DNA of 64,000 nucleotides from contig NZ_KB894531.1 of assembly GCF_000374465.1 (NCBI RefSeq), forward strand, positions 1 through 64,000, written 5' to 3'. Under the pieces are notes generated by a model that was not told the origin of the DNA, made no database searches, and saw only the letters and a list, made by a program, of their open reading frames with translations. This DNA is from Ahrensia kielensis DSM 5890 (GTDB lineage: Bacteria > Pseudomonadota > Alphaproteobacteria > Rhizobiales > Rhizobiaceae). Numbering within the stretch: the first letter of the stretch is position 1; each line of letters begins with the position of its first letter. The position numbers were made by a program, and so were the translations under genes. Shown here in pieces: positions 27,007 through 37,944 of the stretch.

Positions 27007-28222
27007 GTCTTTGTGTCATGAGGTCAACAAGTGTCGCAACCGCAAGATTGATAAAATCCTCATCTTCAGCGTTTGCATCTACGATTGTGACTGGGTTGCT
27101 ACATTGTGCCACGAGGCCTTGCGCCAGTGCCGTATCAGCTGCCGAGTCTTCGAGTGGGCCGCCTGGAACCGAATAACTCGACAATCCGCGATTGGGCACT
27201 AGGATATGCGTGGGACCTGTCGCAACGTTCGTGCGCTCAGCCACAATTGAGGCTAGTTTGATCATTTCATCAACACTTGTGCGCGGAACGAGGATGACCG
27301 GATTGTGATAGGTATAGGCTCGATCTGCGTATGCGCTTGGGAGACTATTGGGAGTGTCAAGCAAAATACCAAGATGATCCGTACCGCCTGGCACAACAAC
27401 TTGTGGCAGCCCAAGCGCGGCAGCAACTGTCAACCGACTCTCATCAGCGGCTCTAATGCCGCCGCCTATGTCATCGACGATATCACCCAAAGCATAGTCG
27501 AACACAGCTTGAATAAGGCCGTCCCGCATCAGTTGTTCCATCGCGCGCCCACCGGACCCCACCGCATGGAACACAATTGTTTCAAACCCTTGTTCGGCAA
27601 ATTTTTCCATAGCTTTCATAGTACCTTGGGTCAAAACCCCAAGGTTTGTGATGCCTATGACAGGTTTGCTAGGATCGAATGAAATTGGTTGATAGGCATT
27701 TGCCATGCCAACTACAGCACCAGCGGCATTCGATACTATTGCGCGGAACAACGGGTTGAGGCCCAGGATATCAGCAACCGAAAACATCATGGTAATGTCT
27801 TTAATTCCGACATAGCCAGATGTGTCTCCCGAGGCCATTGTTGACAGCATTACTTTGGGAAACCCATAGGGCAAAGCTTGCATGACTTGGGTGCAATTGG
27901 CAGTGCCCTGAGTGCCGCCAAGGCCAATAATGCCGTGAATTTCCCCTGACGTTAACAGATCCAATATCCTTCGTGTGGCCCCGTCGACCATAACTTTGGA
28001 TGCGGTTTCTCGGCTAGGATTGGCGCGCAAATCGACAAGAGAGGTACCACCTAACTCAGCAATTTCATTTGCGGGAATATCGGCCGCAAGTTTTGAAACG
28101 CCAACCACTCCGATATCAATTAAAAAAGGCTTCGCGCCGAGCCGGCTAATTTCCTCAGCTAGGAATGCACATTCGTCAGATTTTGTATCCAGCGTTGCGA
28201 GTATGGCAATGGTTTTAGTCAT
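26996..28222 (-). CDS. Tm-1-like ATP-binding protein (UPF0261)
   Basis: A 408-residue member of UPF0261, the family of the N-terminal half of plant Tm-1. The N-terminus has the ATLDTKSDECAFL segment, and a central glycine-rich GLGGTQGTANC stretch and VPGGTDHLGI are visible, probably part of the ATP site. No enzymatic activity is established for bacterial members. It is co-translated with the PEP-hydrolase-family gene (8-bp overlap) and the aldolase fusion. A role in sugar-acid metabolism is inferred from the operon. Confidence 0.88.
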   Translation of the reverse strand: MTKTIAILATLDTKSDECAFLAEEISRLGAKPFLIDIGVVGVSKLAADIPANEIAELGGTSLVDLRANPSRETASKVMVDGATRRILDLLTSGEIHGIIGLGGTQGTANCTQVMQALPYGFPKVMLSTMASGDTSGYVGIKDITMMFSVADILGLNPLFRAIVSNAAGAVVGMANAYQPISFDPSKPVIGITNLGVLTQGTMKAMEKFAEQGFETIVFHAVGSGGRAMEQLMRDGLIQAVFDYALGDIVDDIGGGIRAADESRLTVAAALGLPQVVVPGGTDHLGILLDTPNSLPSAYADRAYTYHNPVILVPRTSVDEMIKLASIVAERTNVATGPTHILVPNRGLSSYSVPGGPLEDSAADTALAQGLVAQCSNPVTIVDANAEDEDFINLAVATLVDLMTQRHGE

Positions 28223-29087
28223 TTTTGACCACCTTTTGAAAGCCTAGTGATCTAAACTCTGATGCTGCAGCGGTTACAGCGCGTTCAATCGGTAGACGCT
28301 CGGTGGAAGAACCTGTCCAAAAACCATGTCCGCTAGTGTGCTCAAGCATGTATTGCGCGTCTTCGGGCGTTTCCATAGCAGCACCATGCCCAACAAGAAT
28401 ACTGTCGGGTGATACCTTGCGAATAGCTTGATAGACGTCTTCGCTTTCTGCAGCGGTTTCTTGGATAGTTGTACCGTTATCGTAACCGGTGAGACCACCT
28501 TTGGTGGTGCCCGCATGATAGCAAAATATGTCCGGTTGCGCCTGTTCGGCCAGCGCTATGCCGTCTTCTTTGGTGAAGGCCAATCCCACGGTGACCATGC
28601 CCATTTCCCGAGCCAAAACGAGCATATCAATCTCATTTTGGAGCGTTATACCTGCGCTTGTAAGTACTTGGAATATTTCACTGTCTTTATCGACATAACT
28701 AATGGAAGGACCAATGTTCGATACCGCATTTACCCCCATGCGCATGCAGTCTTCAAGAATCATGCGCATGTCTTTTAAGGGGTCGTTCGCGTTCAAACAG
28801 GCACAGACAAAGGCCTTACCAGACAGGGCTGGCATGACGTCTTCACGGGTGTAATCCAGTGTTTGCTTGTTCGAGTCCAAAATGGGCCACATCATTGACA
28901 TCGTGCCCATCCCGTTTGACCGCAAACGTGCGCCCGAGAAGGTATTGATGCAATCAATGCCTTCTCTTTCAAGAATTTTAGCGACGAGGCCACTGCCTGC
29001 GCTGGCTATCATGATTGGATTTTTCGCTTCTACCTTGCGACGCAGGTTTGAGCGAATTGTCTCTGATGAAATCCGTTTGGTAATCAT
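28215..29087 (-). CDS. PEP-hydrolase-like TIM-barrel protein (PF09370 type)
   Basis: A 290-residue TIM-barrel protein of the phosphoenolpyruvate-hydrolase-like family, which corresponds to the C-terminal half of plant Tm-1. Typical segments are SAGSGLVAKILER near residue 30, NVGPS-like NIGPSIS near 123 and CYHAGTTKGGLTG near 192. The family fold resembles PEP mutase/isocitrate lyase, suggesting action on a 2-oxo acid or its phosphate. CGGAG precedes the ATG. The gene overlaps UPF0261 by 8 bp, indicating a matched pair. Confidence 0.86.
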   Translation of the reverse strand: MITKRISSETIRSNLRRKVEAKNPIMIASAGSGLVAKILEREGIDCINTFSGARLRSNGMGTMSMMWPILDSNKQTLDYTREDVMPALSGKAFVCACLNANDPLKDMRMILEDCMRMGVNAVSNIGPSISYVDKDSEIFQVLTSAGITLQNEIDMLVLAREMGMVTVGLAFTKEDGIALAEQAQPDIFCYHAGTTKGGLTGYDNGTTIQETAAESEDVYQAIRKVSPDSILVGHGAAMETPEDAQYMLEHTSGHGFWTGSSTERLPIERAVTAAASEFRSLGFQKVVKND

Positions 29088-29111
29088 AACTTACTCCGAG
29101 AGTTGTGTGCC

Positions 29112-29858
29112 TTATGGGCGTAGAAATGTATCGAGGGCCGTGTTCAAACCCGATTGGAAAGCTGCAGGCGCGACGTATTTTGAAGGCAGTTCGCAAAGCG
29201 TAGCTGATGGAATTTCACTCGCCCAAGCTCGCGCTATATCAAGTGGGTGCAAGGGATCGTTCGGCGTTGCGACGACCAGTGTCTTCGCAGCGATGGCTTT
29301 AAGATCACCAAGCGAAGCTAATGGCGTGTCTTCAATGATTTGAGTGAGAACAGGGGCATTGTTACGAGAGTTTGGGCGATTGATTGCACCCAAGATTGAT
29401 TTAGCAGCAGCTGGGTTCGTGCGAGTTAAATTGAAAAAAAATGGATCTTTATTTAGACGATCAATAGCGTCTTGTTCAGGCCCTTGAGATAGCCAAACGC
29501 CAATTTCATGGATAATTTTCAAGTTTTTTGGATGAGTTTTATCCATCCAAGCTGGCCTAAGCAAGATTAAGCCATTCACGAGATCAGGGCGCTTTAAAGC
29601 CATTTTTATAGCGATACCGGCTCCCATGGAAATACCGGCCAGTGTGACGCTCTCGACCTTACGTTGGTCGAGAGCGTCGAGAGCAAGGGCGGCAAACCTT
29701 TCAAAGCTTGCCCTACCGTTTTCACGGGGACGATCGCCGTGGCCTGGCATGTTCATCGCGATCTGCTTATCAGAGAAATACGCGTCAAACATGCCATGAA
29801 ATTGGTCACACGTCGCTCCGAGCCCATGTAAAACCATCAACTGTGGCTCACTGTTCAT
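29112..29858 (-). CDS. Alpha/beta hydrolase lacking the usual catalytic histidine
   Basis: A 248-residue alpha/beta-hydrolase-fold protein. The oxyanion segment HGLGAT lies at 11-16, the nucleophile elbow GISMG at 75-79 with Ser77, and an acid in ATPNDPLHP near 200. The C-terminus, where the histidine is normally found, reads ELPSKYVAPAAF without any His. Either the histidine comes from elsewhere or the reaction is not a classical hydrolysis. It lies between binding protein and PEP-hydrolase-like genes, 24 bp before the latter. A lactone or ester substrate would fit, but this is a guess. Confidence 0.8.
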   Translation of the reverse strand: MNSEPQLMVLHGLGATCDQFHGMFDAYFSDKQIAMNMPGHGDRPRENGRASFERFAALALDALDQRKVESVTLAGISMGAGIAIKMALKRPDLVNGLILLRPAWMDKTHPKNLKIIHEIGVWLSQGPEQDAIDRLNKDPFFFNLTRTNPAAAKSILGAINRPNSRNNAPVLTQIIEDTPLASLGDLKAIAAKTLVVATPNDPLHPLDIARAWASEIPSATLCELPSKYVAPAAFQSGLNTALDTFLRP

Positions 29859-29925
29859 TTTCCAATCCTTTCAAAAATGTTTGTGGGTCAGCTGATGGTT
29901 CACACCGGCAATCAAACGGAGGTGA

Positions 29926-30966
29926 TCAATCCTTGGGTGACCAAGTGGCCATCGACGTGATTTCGGGTTGGGACATAAGATCATTGTCCAATTCACCGGC
30001 ATCGCGTTTGGCAATGTAGCTATCGATCTCCCACGGCACAGCCGATGCAATATTTTCTGCTGTCAGCATAGGTTGAACGTTGTAAACATGCCGCGGAAAG
30101 TCCTCACCGGCGATGTGACGTTCAACCATTTGGAAAACTAAATCGGCTTCAAGGGTTGGTGGGTTGGCGACGGTACCAAGCATGGTGCCTTCTTTCATCC
30201 AATCCCAACCGATTTCTTTACCGTTGCTGGAGTAAAGTGATATTTCACCTGCTCGCCCCGCCTCGTCGAGAGCTTGGATGGCACCAGCCATCATTTCTTC
30301 GTTCATCGCATAGATCACACTAAAGTCTTTACCAGAGGCAAGATAATCTTGCGTAACTTCTAGACCGCCATTGCGGCTCCAGCCGCCAGAGCTTTCGAGA
30401 ACAATGGTATTGTTGCCTCCAGATTCTGCTACTCCAGCTTCGAACCCTTGATGGATCATTTCAGCAATACCTTGACCGTAGACGCCTTCGATCAATGCGA
30501 TGTTTTCCCCGGGATGCGCAGCACCGATTGCTGTGCCTATGGTGTGCCCCATCCCTATCCAGTCGCCACTGACCATGCCTGTTGGAATGTGATAGCCCGC
30601 AGGCGACGGAAGGGCCGCAACGAAGAAAATTGGTATACCAGCTTCGGTTGCGCGTTCTGCAGCTTGCGTCCCGCTTTCAGCATTGCCGGATAGCAAAACG
30701 ATTATATCGACTCCTCGGGCGATAAAGTCTTCGACATTAGCCAGCTCTTTGGAAGGGCTGTATTCCGAGTTGGCGACTGTGACTTCGTGACCGGCAGATT
30801 CGGCGAGTTTGGTGAACATTTCCGCTTCGGTCCGGTAATAAATATCTGGTCCAGCAAGAACAAAGCCGATTTCTTCAGCCTGAACTGCTTGCCCTGACAC
30901 TGCTGTCAAAAGCCCCGCGGCAATCACTCCCCATTTCAATGCGTTTGTTTTTGTTTTGATAGACAT
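29926..30966 (-). CDS. Periplasmic sugar-binding protein of the second importer
   Basis: A 346-residue secreted binding protein of the RbsB type. The signal peptide starts with basic MSIKTK, has a hydrophobic core and ends in GQAVQAEE. The mature part shows YSPSKELANVEDFIARGVD and YAMNEEMMAGAIQAL, standard for Peripla_BP_4. The ribosome-binding site AGGAGGAAG is near ideal. It shows little resemblance to the 20848-21813 protein beyond the family, so the ligand differs. Confidence 0.91.
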   Translation of the reverse strand: MSIKTKTNALKWGVIAAGLLTAVSGQAVQAEEIGFVLAGPDIYYRTEAEMFTKLAESAGHEVTVANSEYSPSKELANVEDFIARGVDIIVLLSGNAESGTQAAERATEAGIPIFFVAALPSPAGYHIPTGMVSGDWIGMGHTIGTAIGAAHPGENIALIEGVYGQGIAEMIHQGFEAGVAESGGNNTIVLESSGGWSRNGGLEVTQDYLASGKDFSVIYAMNEEMMAGAIQALDEAGRAGEISLYSSNGKEIGWDWMKEGTMLGTVANPPTLEADLVFQMVERHIAGEDFPRHVYNVQPMLTAENIASAVPWEIDSYIAKRDAGELDNDLMSQPEITSMATWSPKD

Positions 30967-30993
30967 GCTACTTCCTCCTAGTTGATAGTTGGT

Positions 30994-31992
30994 TTAAGAT
31001 TTATCTTTGGTACGGCTACCTGCGATAACCGCTCCGATGACGACCACGCCCAGCATGATGTATTGCCAGAATGTCGAGACACCGATGATGTTCATTGAGT
31101 TCGAGATTATGCCGAGGAATAAGACGCCGAGAAAACTTCCAAAGACTGTCCCGCGTCCTCCAGCTAGTGCTGCCCCGCCAACAACTGTTGCTGCGATTGT
31201 TTCCAGCTCCAATCCGGCAGCCATATTGGGACTGCCAACGCCGATGCGTGACATCAAAATCATAGCAGCAAGACCTACGAGCAGTCCGTGTAGAGCATAG
31301 ACCTGCACTTTGAATTTCAAGACGTTGATGCCCGCTAAATGTGCAGCTTCATTGTTTTCACCCACAGCATAAAGCTGCCGTCCGAAAACTGTGTGACGTA
31401 GAATGAGCCATGCAATGATGCAAACTCCAAGAAAGATGAAAACTGGAATGGGAATTTCTAACCAGCGACCACGCCCAAGAGCCTGAAATTTGCGGTCTAG
31501 AGGAATTTCTGCACCGTTAGTCATTAACAATGCAATGCCACGATAAATCGCCATAAGACCAAGCGTTACAATGAACGGTTCGAGCTTTAGCTTCGAGATC
31601 ACATAACCCGAAAGCGCTTGAAGAGAGACACACAATGTTAATCCAGCAAGCACAATCACAGCGATAGGCATGTCTAAATTTAATAAAGTGGCCATCACAC
31701 AAGCCGCTAATGATACAAGGAAACCAACAGATAAATCGATCTGCCGTGCGATAATCATCAACGTCATACCGATGGTCACGATGCCTGCGACAGAAACCTG
31801 CAGCATCACGTTTCGAATGTTGTAAAGCGATAAAAACCTTGGCTCAATCAGCGCGATTATCACTATATAGGCTATTAACGCGATCAAAAGTGGACCGCTG
31901 CGATTATCTATAAACTTGTTCCAAAGAAGACGCAGAGCTGATTGAGCGTTTTGCGCCTGGGCGTTGGTCGTTGTGTGGCTAAGGTCAGGCAA
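30994..31992 (-). CDS. Sugar ABC transporter permease of the second importer
   Basis: A 332-residue RbsC-type permease with many hydrophobic helices and the loop ETIAATVVGGAALAGGRG near 250. It starts at a TTG preceded by GGAGG, and no ATG is available before the first helix. It lies 11 bp after the ATPase and 27 bp before the binding-protein gene, in an order (ATPase-permease-binding protein) different from that of the fucose-type locus. Confidence 0.91.
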   Translation of the reverse strand: MPDLSHTTTNAQAQNAQSALRLLWNKFIDNRSGPLLIALIAYIVIIALIEPRFLSLYNIRNVMLQVSVAGIVTIGMTLMIIARQIDLSVGFLVSLAACVMATLLNLDMPIAVIVLAGLTLCVSLQALSGYVISKLKLEPFIVTLGLMAIYRGIALLMTNGAEIPLDRKFQALGRGRWLEIPIPVFIFLGVCIIAWLILRHTVFGRQLYAVGENNEAAHLAGINVLKFKVQVYALHGLLVGLAAMILMSRIGVGSPNMAAGLELETIAATVVGGAALAGGRGTVFGSFLGVLFLGIISNSMNIIGVSTFWQYIMLGVVVIGAVIAGSRTKDKS

Positions 31993-32003
31993 TGTTTGGC
32001 CTC

Positions 32004-33482
32004 CTAGAGTGCAGCTGAAATGATATTGTGTTCGCTGATATCAGCGCCGGCTAATTCGCATGTAATTTGCCCGTTTTTCATAACGGCGACTCGATCACAT
32101 AGGCCGACCACTTCTGACAACTCAGAGGATGCCATAAGAACAGCGCAACCAGCTTCGATGAGGGTTTGAATTTCGCGGTAAACTTCTTGTTTTGCGCCGA
32201 TATCAATGCCACGGGTTGGCTCATCAAAAAGATAAATCTGAGGATGTGTCGCCATCCATTTCGCCAAAATGACTTTTTGCTGATTACCGCCGGAAAGATT
32301 TTTGACGGAGTGCTCGATGGAACCAACCTTGATCCGTAACTTCGTCACCATTTCTTTGGCCATAGAGCGAGCTTTGGGCCAATTGACTAGTTGTCCCTTA
32401 CGCTTGGTTTCATATGGAATGTGAATGTTTGCGAGACAGGATTGATTAAGGAATAAGCCGTCAATTTTGCGATCTTCTGTGATAAGGCAAATGCCAGCAT
32501 CAATAGCATCTTTGGGGCTTTTGAACTTTTGGACTTTGCCCTGAACACGTAACATTCCGCTGGTGATCGGCTTGCTACCAAAAATAGCGCTCAAGAGTTC
32601 AGTTCGACCGGCACCGACAAGGCCAGCAAGACCAAGTATTTCCCCTCGGTTCAGCGTCAAGCTTACGTCGTTAACCCCCGGGGCAACAATATTTTCGATT
32701 TCCAGAGCGATTTCGCTGGTTGTACTGCAGACGTGGTGGCAGACCTCTTCAACTGTACGGCCGATCATATCCTTGATCAGAGCCTGCTCTTCAACGTCAT
32801 TGATTTGCTTGTCGGATATCGTTTTACCATCTCGCAAAACAACCACACGGTTCGCTATACGGCGTACTTCTTCTAAGTGGTGAGAAATAAAGATTATACC
32901 AACGCCACTATCCCTCAATCGCTCAACAACTTTAAAAAGAAGCTCGACCTCATGCTTGCCAAAACTAGCAGAGGGTTCATCCATGATCAGGATCTTAGCG
33001 TCTGAATTTACCGCGCGCGCAGTTTCTACTATCTTTTGTTGCGCTCCCCCAAGCTCACTGACGACAGCATCAATTGGAACATCCGCGCCCAACATCTTCA
33101 TTATGTCGCGGGCTCGTTCCATCATAAGTGGACGGTCGATCAACCCATGCTTCGTACGTAGCTCACGCCCGACAAAAAGGTTTTCATAGACCTTCAAATG
33201 CTGAAATAGGATATTTTCTTGGTAGATAGTTGAAATGCCATATTCGAGTGCCAGCCTCGGAGTGAGTTCGGGGTAAGTAACCCCGTTCAAAACGATCTGG
33301 CCGCTGTCTGGCGCATGCGCTCCTGACATTGTTTTAACAAGTGTTGATTTGCCCGCGCCGTTTTCTCCACATAGCGCAAGAACCTCCCCGGCATTTAAGT
33401 GGAAACTGATACCATCAAGCGCTTTGTTAGCTCCAAAGTGTTTGACGATGTTACGCAAAATAAGGATGGGCGTATCAACCAT
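32004..33482 (-). CDS. Sugar ABC transporter ATPase of the second importer
   Basis: A 492-residue two-cassette ATPase. The first cassette has GENGAGKST near residue 38 and ILIMDEPSASFG; the second has the degenerate GLVGAGRTEL, LSGGNQQK and YLFDEPTRGI. The ATG at 33482 follows GGAAG and gives a normal MVDTPILILRNI start. The frame extends to a TTG at 33545, which I consider less likely. It is the first gene of the AraC-linked operon. Confidence 0.92.
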   Translation of the reverse strand: MVDTPILILRNIVKHFGANKALDGISFHLNAGEVLALCGENGAGKSTLVKTMSGAHAPDSGQIVLNGVTYPELTPRLALEYGISTIYQENILFQHLKVYENLFVGRELRTKHGLIDRPLMMERARDIMKMLGADVPIDAVVSELGGAQQKIVETARAVNSDAKILIMDEPSASFGKHEVELLFKVVERLRDSGVGIIFISHHLEEVRRIANRVVVLRDGKTISDKQINDVEEQALIKDMIGRTVEEVCHHVCSTTSEIALEIENIVAPGVNDVSLTLNRGEILGLAGLVGAGRTELLSAIFGSKPITSGMLRVQGKVQKFKSPKDAIDAGICLITEDRKIDGLFLNQSCLANIHIPYETKRKGQLVNWPKARSMAKEMVTKLRIKVGSIEHSVKNLSGGNQQKVILAKWMATHPQIYLFDEPTRGIDIGAKQEVYREIQTLIEAGCAVLMASSELSEVVGLCDRVAVMKNGQITCELAGADISEHNIISAAL

Positions 33483-33552
33483 GTGATGCTTCCATCTTCT
33501 GGTCACACTGAGGTGTCGACGGTGCGAAAAGAGAAAACTTCTCAATCTCCAT
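33475..33552 (-). CDS. Possible 25-residue leader ORF upstream of the ABC ATPase
   Basis: ATG at 33552 follows a very strong GGGAGGATCTT and opens a 25-codon frame that ends in TGA at 33475, overlapping the ATPase start at 33482 by 8 bp. The peptide (MEIEKFSLFAPSTPQC and nine more) matches no family known to me. The layout suggests a leader coupling translation to the ATPase, but it may be a chance frame. Confidence 0.35.
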   Translation of the reverse strand: MEIEKFSLFAPSTPQCDQKMEASHG

Positions 33553-33679
33553 AAGATCCTCCCAAACCTTAAAAAAAATCAAACTGATGGGAGACAGGAT
33601 GCTTCATGTCTATTTCGCTGTCTTGTCGGATTTAATTTTGGATGATAGTACAAGTATTCTCTGGGAGGAGGAGAGTGCC

Positions 33680-34690
33680 ATGGAAGATCAAAATCCAGCC
33701 ATTTTTCAGGCTGATGGGAGTGAGCATACTGCTGATGCATGCGAAGATTATAGAAGCGCGATTGAAAATGGAGACCTTCGAGGTGGCGCATGGGCACGGG
33801 GACAATATCCTGGAAAATCATTAGATAACAATCTATTGGATGGGATTTGCGCCATTGGATATTGGGACTGCGATCGCAACCAAGATTGGTTTGTAAAATC
33901 CCATTTCAATGAAGGCATTGAAATAACCATGGCGTTGAATGGTACCGTTGGCTTCGAAACAGGGGGGAAGGCAGAAACTTTGACGAGAGGACGGCTTGCT
34001 CTAACAAGTCCTTGGCATGAACACTCGCTTGGCGGCCCATACGTTTCTGCAAGTCGAACGGTTTTTATAATCTTGGATGTTGGGGTTCGAAGGCCGAACA
34101 GCACTTGGGTATGGCCCGATTGGATTTTGGCATCCGACGTTGAAAAACAAACTTTGGCGCAACAGATCTTGCATAATCATTCGCCTGTCCGGCTCGGAAC
34201 ACCCGAAATGATTTTTGCTATGGAACAAATTTATGAGCTGCTGACTAAGGGGGAGATTGAAAAAAATGCATCAGCAATGGCTGTGTATGTCAATCTTGTG
34301 TTCAAAGGGCTCTCGGAAGTGCTTGATTTCCAATCCGATTCCGATCTGAATTTAGATGAAAAGCATATGACCATCGACGTCTTTGCGAAAGGGCTACAGC
34401 AGCATCTGTCACACGATTGGCGACTTGAAGACATGGCGAAACAATGCGCAATGTCTCGGTCGCAGTTTAGTGCACTTTTTAAAGAAGTAACGAATAAATC
34501 ACCAATCGAATATTTAAATGAACTTCGGCTTGAAAGCGCAGCGAAACAACTCAAAGAAACGAAAACAAAAGCGATAACAGATATTGGGTTTGAAACAGGT
34601 TTTGGGTCGAGCCAATATTTTAGTCGCAAGTTTTCAGAACACTATGGAATGTCTCCGCGGGCTTATAGACACCAAATTGAACCGGCTTAG
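33680..34690 (+). CDS. AraC-family transcriptional regulator
   Basis: A regulator of about 336 residues. The N-terminal part carries a cupin-like ligand domain; the C-terminal 100 residues form the AraC double helix-turn-helix (LEDMAKQCAMSRSQFSALF and ITDIGFETGFGSSQYFSRKF). It is divergent from the second importer operon, so it is the likely activator. The frame continues to 33587, but ATG at 33680 is preceded by GGGAGGAGGAG and is chosen. About 200 bp between this start and the ATPase start would hold both promoters. Confidence 0.9.
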   Translation: MEDQNPAIFQADGSEHTADACEDYRSAIENGDLRGGAWARGQYPGKSLDNNLLDGICAIGYWDCDRNQDWFVKSHFNEGIEITMALNGTVGFETGGKAETLTRGRLALTSPWHEHSLGGPYVSASRTVFIILDVGVRRPNSTWVWPDWILASDVEKQTLAQQILHNHSPVRLGTPEMIFAMEQIYELLTKGEIEKNASAMAVYVNLVFKGLSEVLDFQSDSDLNLDEKHMTIDVFAKGLQQHLSHDWRLEDMAKQCAMSRSQFSALFKEVTNKSPIEYLNELRLESAAKQLKETKTKAITDIGFETGFGSSQYFSRKFSEHYGMSPRAYRHQIEPA

Positions 34691-34767
34691 ATTGCGCAAT
34701 AAACGCAACAGGTTCTCATTATTTGCTACAGAACCGCTAAACTTATGGGTTACTGCACAATACTCCA

Positions 34768-37326
<2,559 letters not shown>

Positions 37327-37355
37327 TCAAACACCAAATCTGATCAACACTTATA

Positions 37356-37390
37356 AACTGTCCTTTTTGCCGTTTACGTAAAAGGCAGTT
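37356..37390. promoter_or_regulatory. Interrupted 11-bp inverted repeat between gyrB and the thioesterase gene
   Basis: AACTG-T-CCTTTT and AAAAGG-CAGTT pair with one bulged base around a 12-base centre. It lies between the two divergent starts, 138 bp upstream of gyrB and 48 bp upstream of the thioesterase. There is no T run, so a protein-binding site is more likely than a terminator. Confidence 0.4.
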
Positions 37391-37437
37391 TATTGCTATA
37401 GGTAGATTGGTAAATTCAATGGAGCATTTGTCGTTTT

Positions 37438-37935
37438 ATGAACCTCGTTTTTCGCCTGCTTTGGGTTGTCATCACCGCTTTTAGACGTTCAAAACTCGGC
37501 ATGATGGAGGAGAGCGTCATCACATTGCGTGTTATGCCCAATGACCTTGATACCAATATTCATATGAATAATGGCAGATATCTCACAATCATGGATCTTG
37601 GCCGCGTGGACTTCATCATTCGCAGCGGCATGGCCAAGCAATTGCGTGAGCAAAAATGGTATCCTGTCGTGGGATCAGCCAAAATATCATATAAAAGATC
37701 CCTCTCTCCATTTCAGCGTTATGAATTAAAAACACGCGTTCATGGGTGGGATGAAAAGTGGATTTACCTCGAACAAGAATTCGTCGTGGGCGATGTTCTT
37801 TACGCACGCGGCATTGTTAAGACGTTATTTCTCAAAGACGGCCATAAAATTCCAAGCAGTCAAGTCGCGCATGCCATTGGCTATGATGGCCCATCGCCGG
37901 AAATTAATCCCGCCGATGAGCAAGCTCTTTCCTAA
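37438..37935 (+). CDS. Acyl-CoA thioesterase, hotdog fold
   Basis: A 165-residue 4HBT-like thioesterase. The conserved PNDLDTNIHMNNGRYL segment near residue 33 carries the active-site aspartate/asparagine region, followed by the long hotdog helix. A hydrophobic stretch at the N-terminus may associate with membrane, as in THEM6-like members. Substrate chain length is unknown. It is divergent from gyrB and convergent with the aldo/keto reductase. Confidence 0.88.
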   Translation: MNLVFRLLWVVITAFRRSKLGMMEESVITLRVMPNDLDTNIHMNNGRYLTIMDLGRVDFIIRSGMAKQLREQKWYPVVGSAKISYKRSLSPFQRYELKTRVHGWDEKWIYLEQEFVVGDVLYARGIVKTLFLKDGHKIPSSQVAHAIGYDGPSPEINPADEQALS

Positions 37936-37944
37936 CGGCCTGCG

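Noticed and set aside
33483-33545. TTG-initiated extension of the second importer ATPase
   Set aside because: A weak start without a good Shine-Dalgarno, and the added residues do not match the family; ATG 33482 gives the usual N-terminus.
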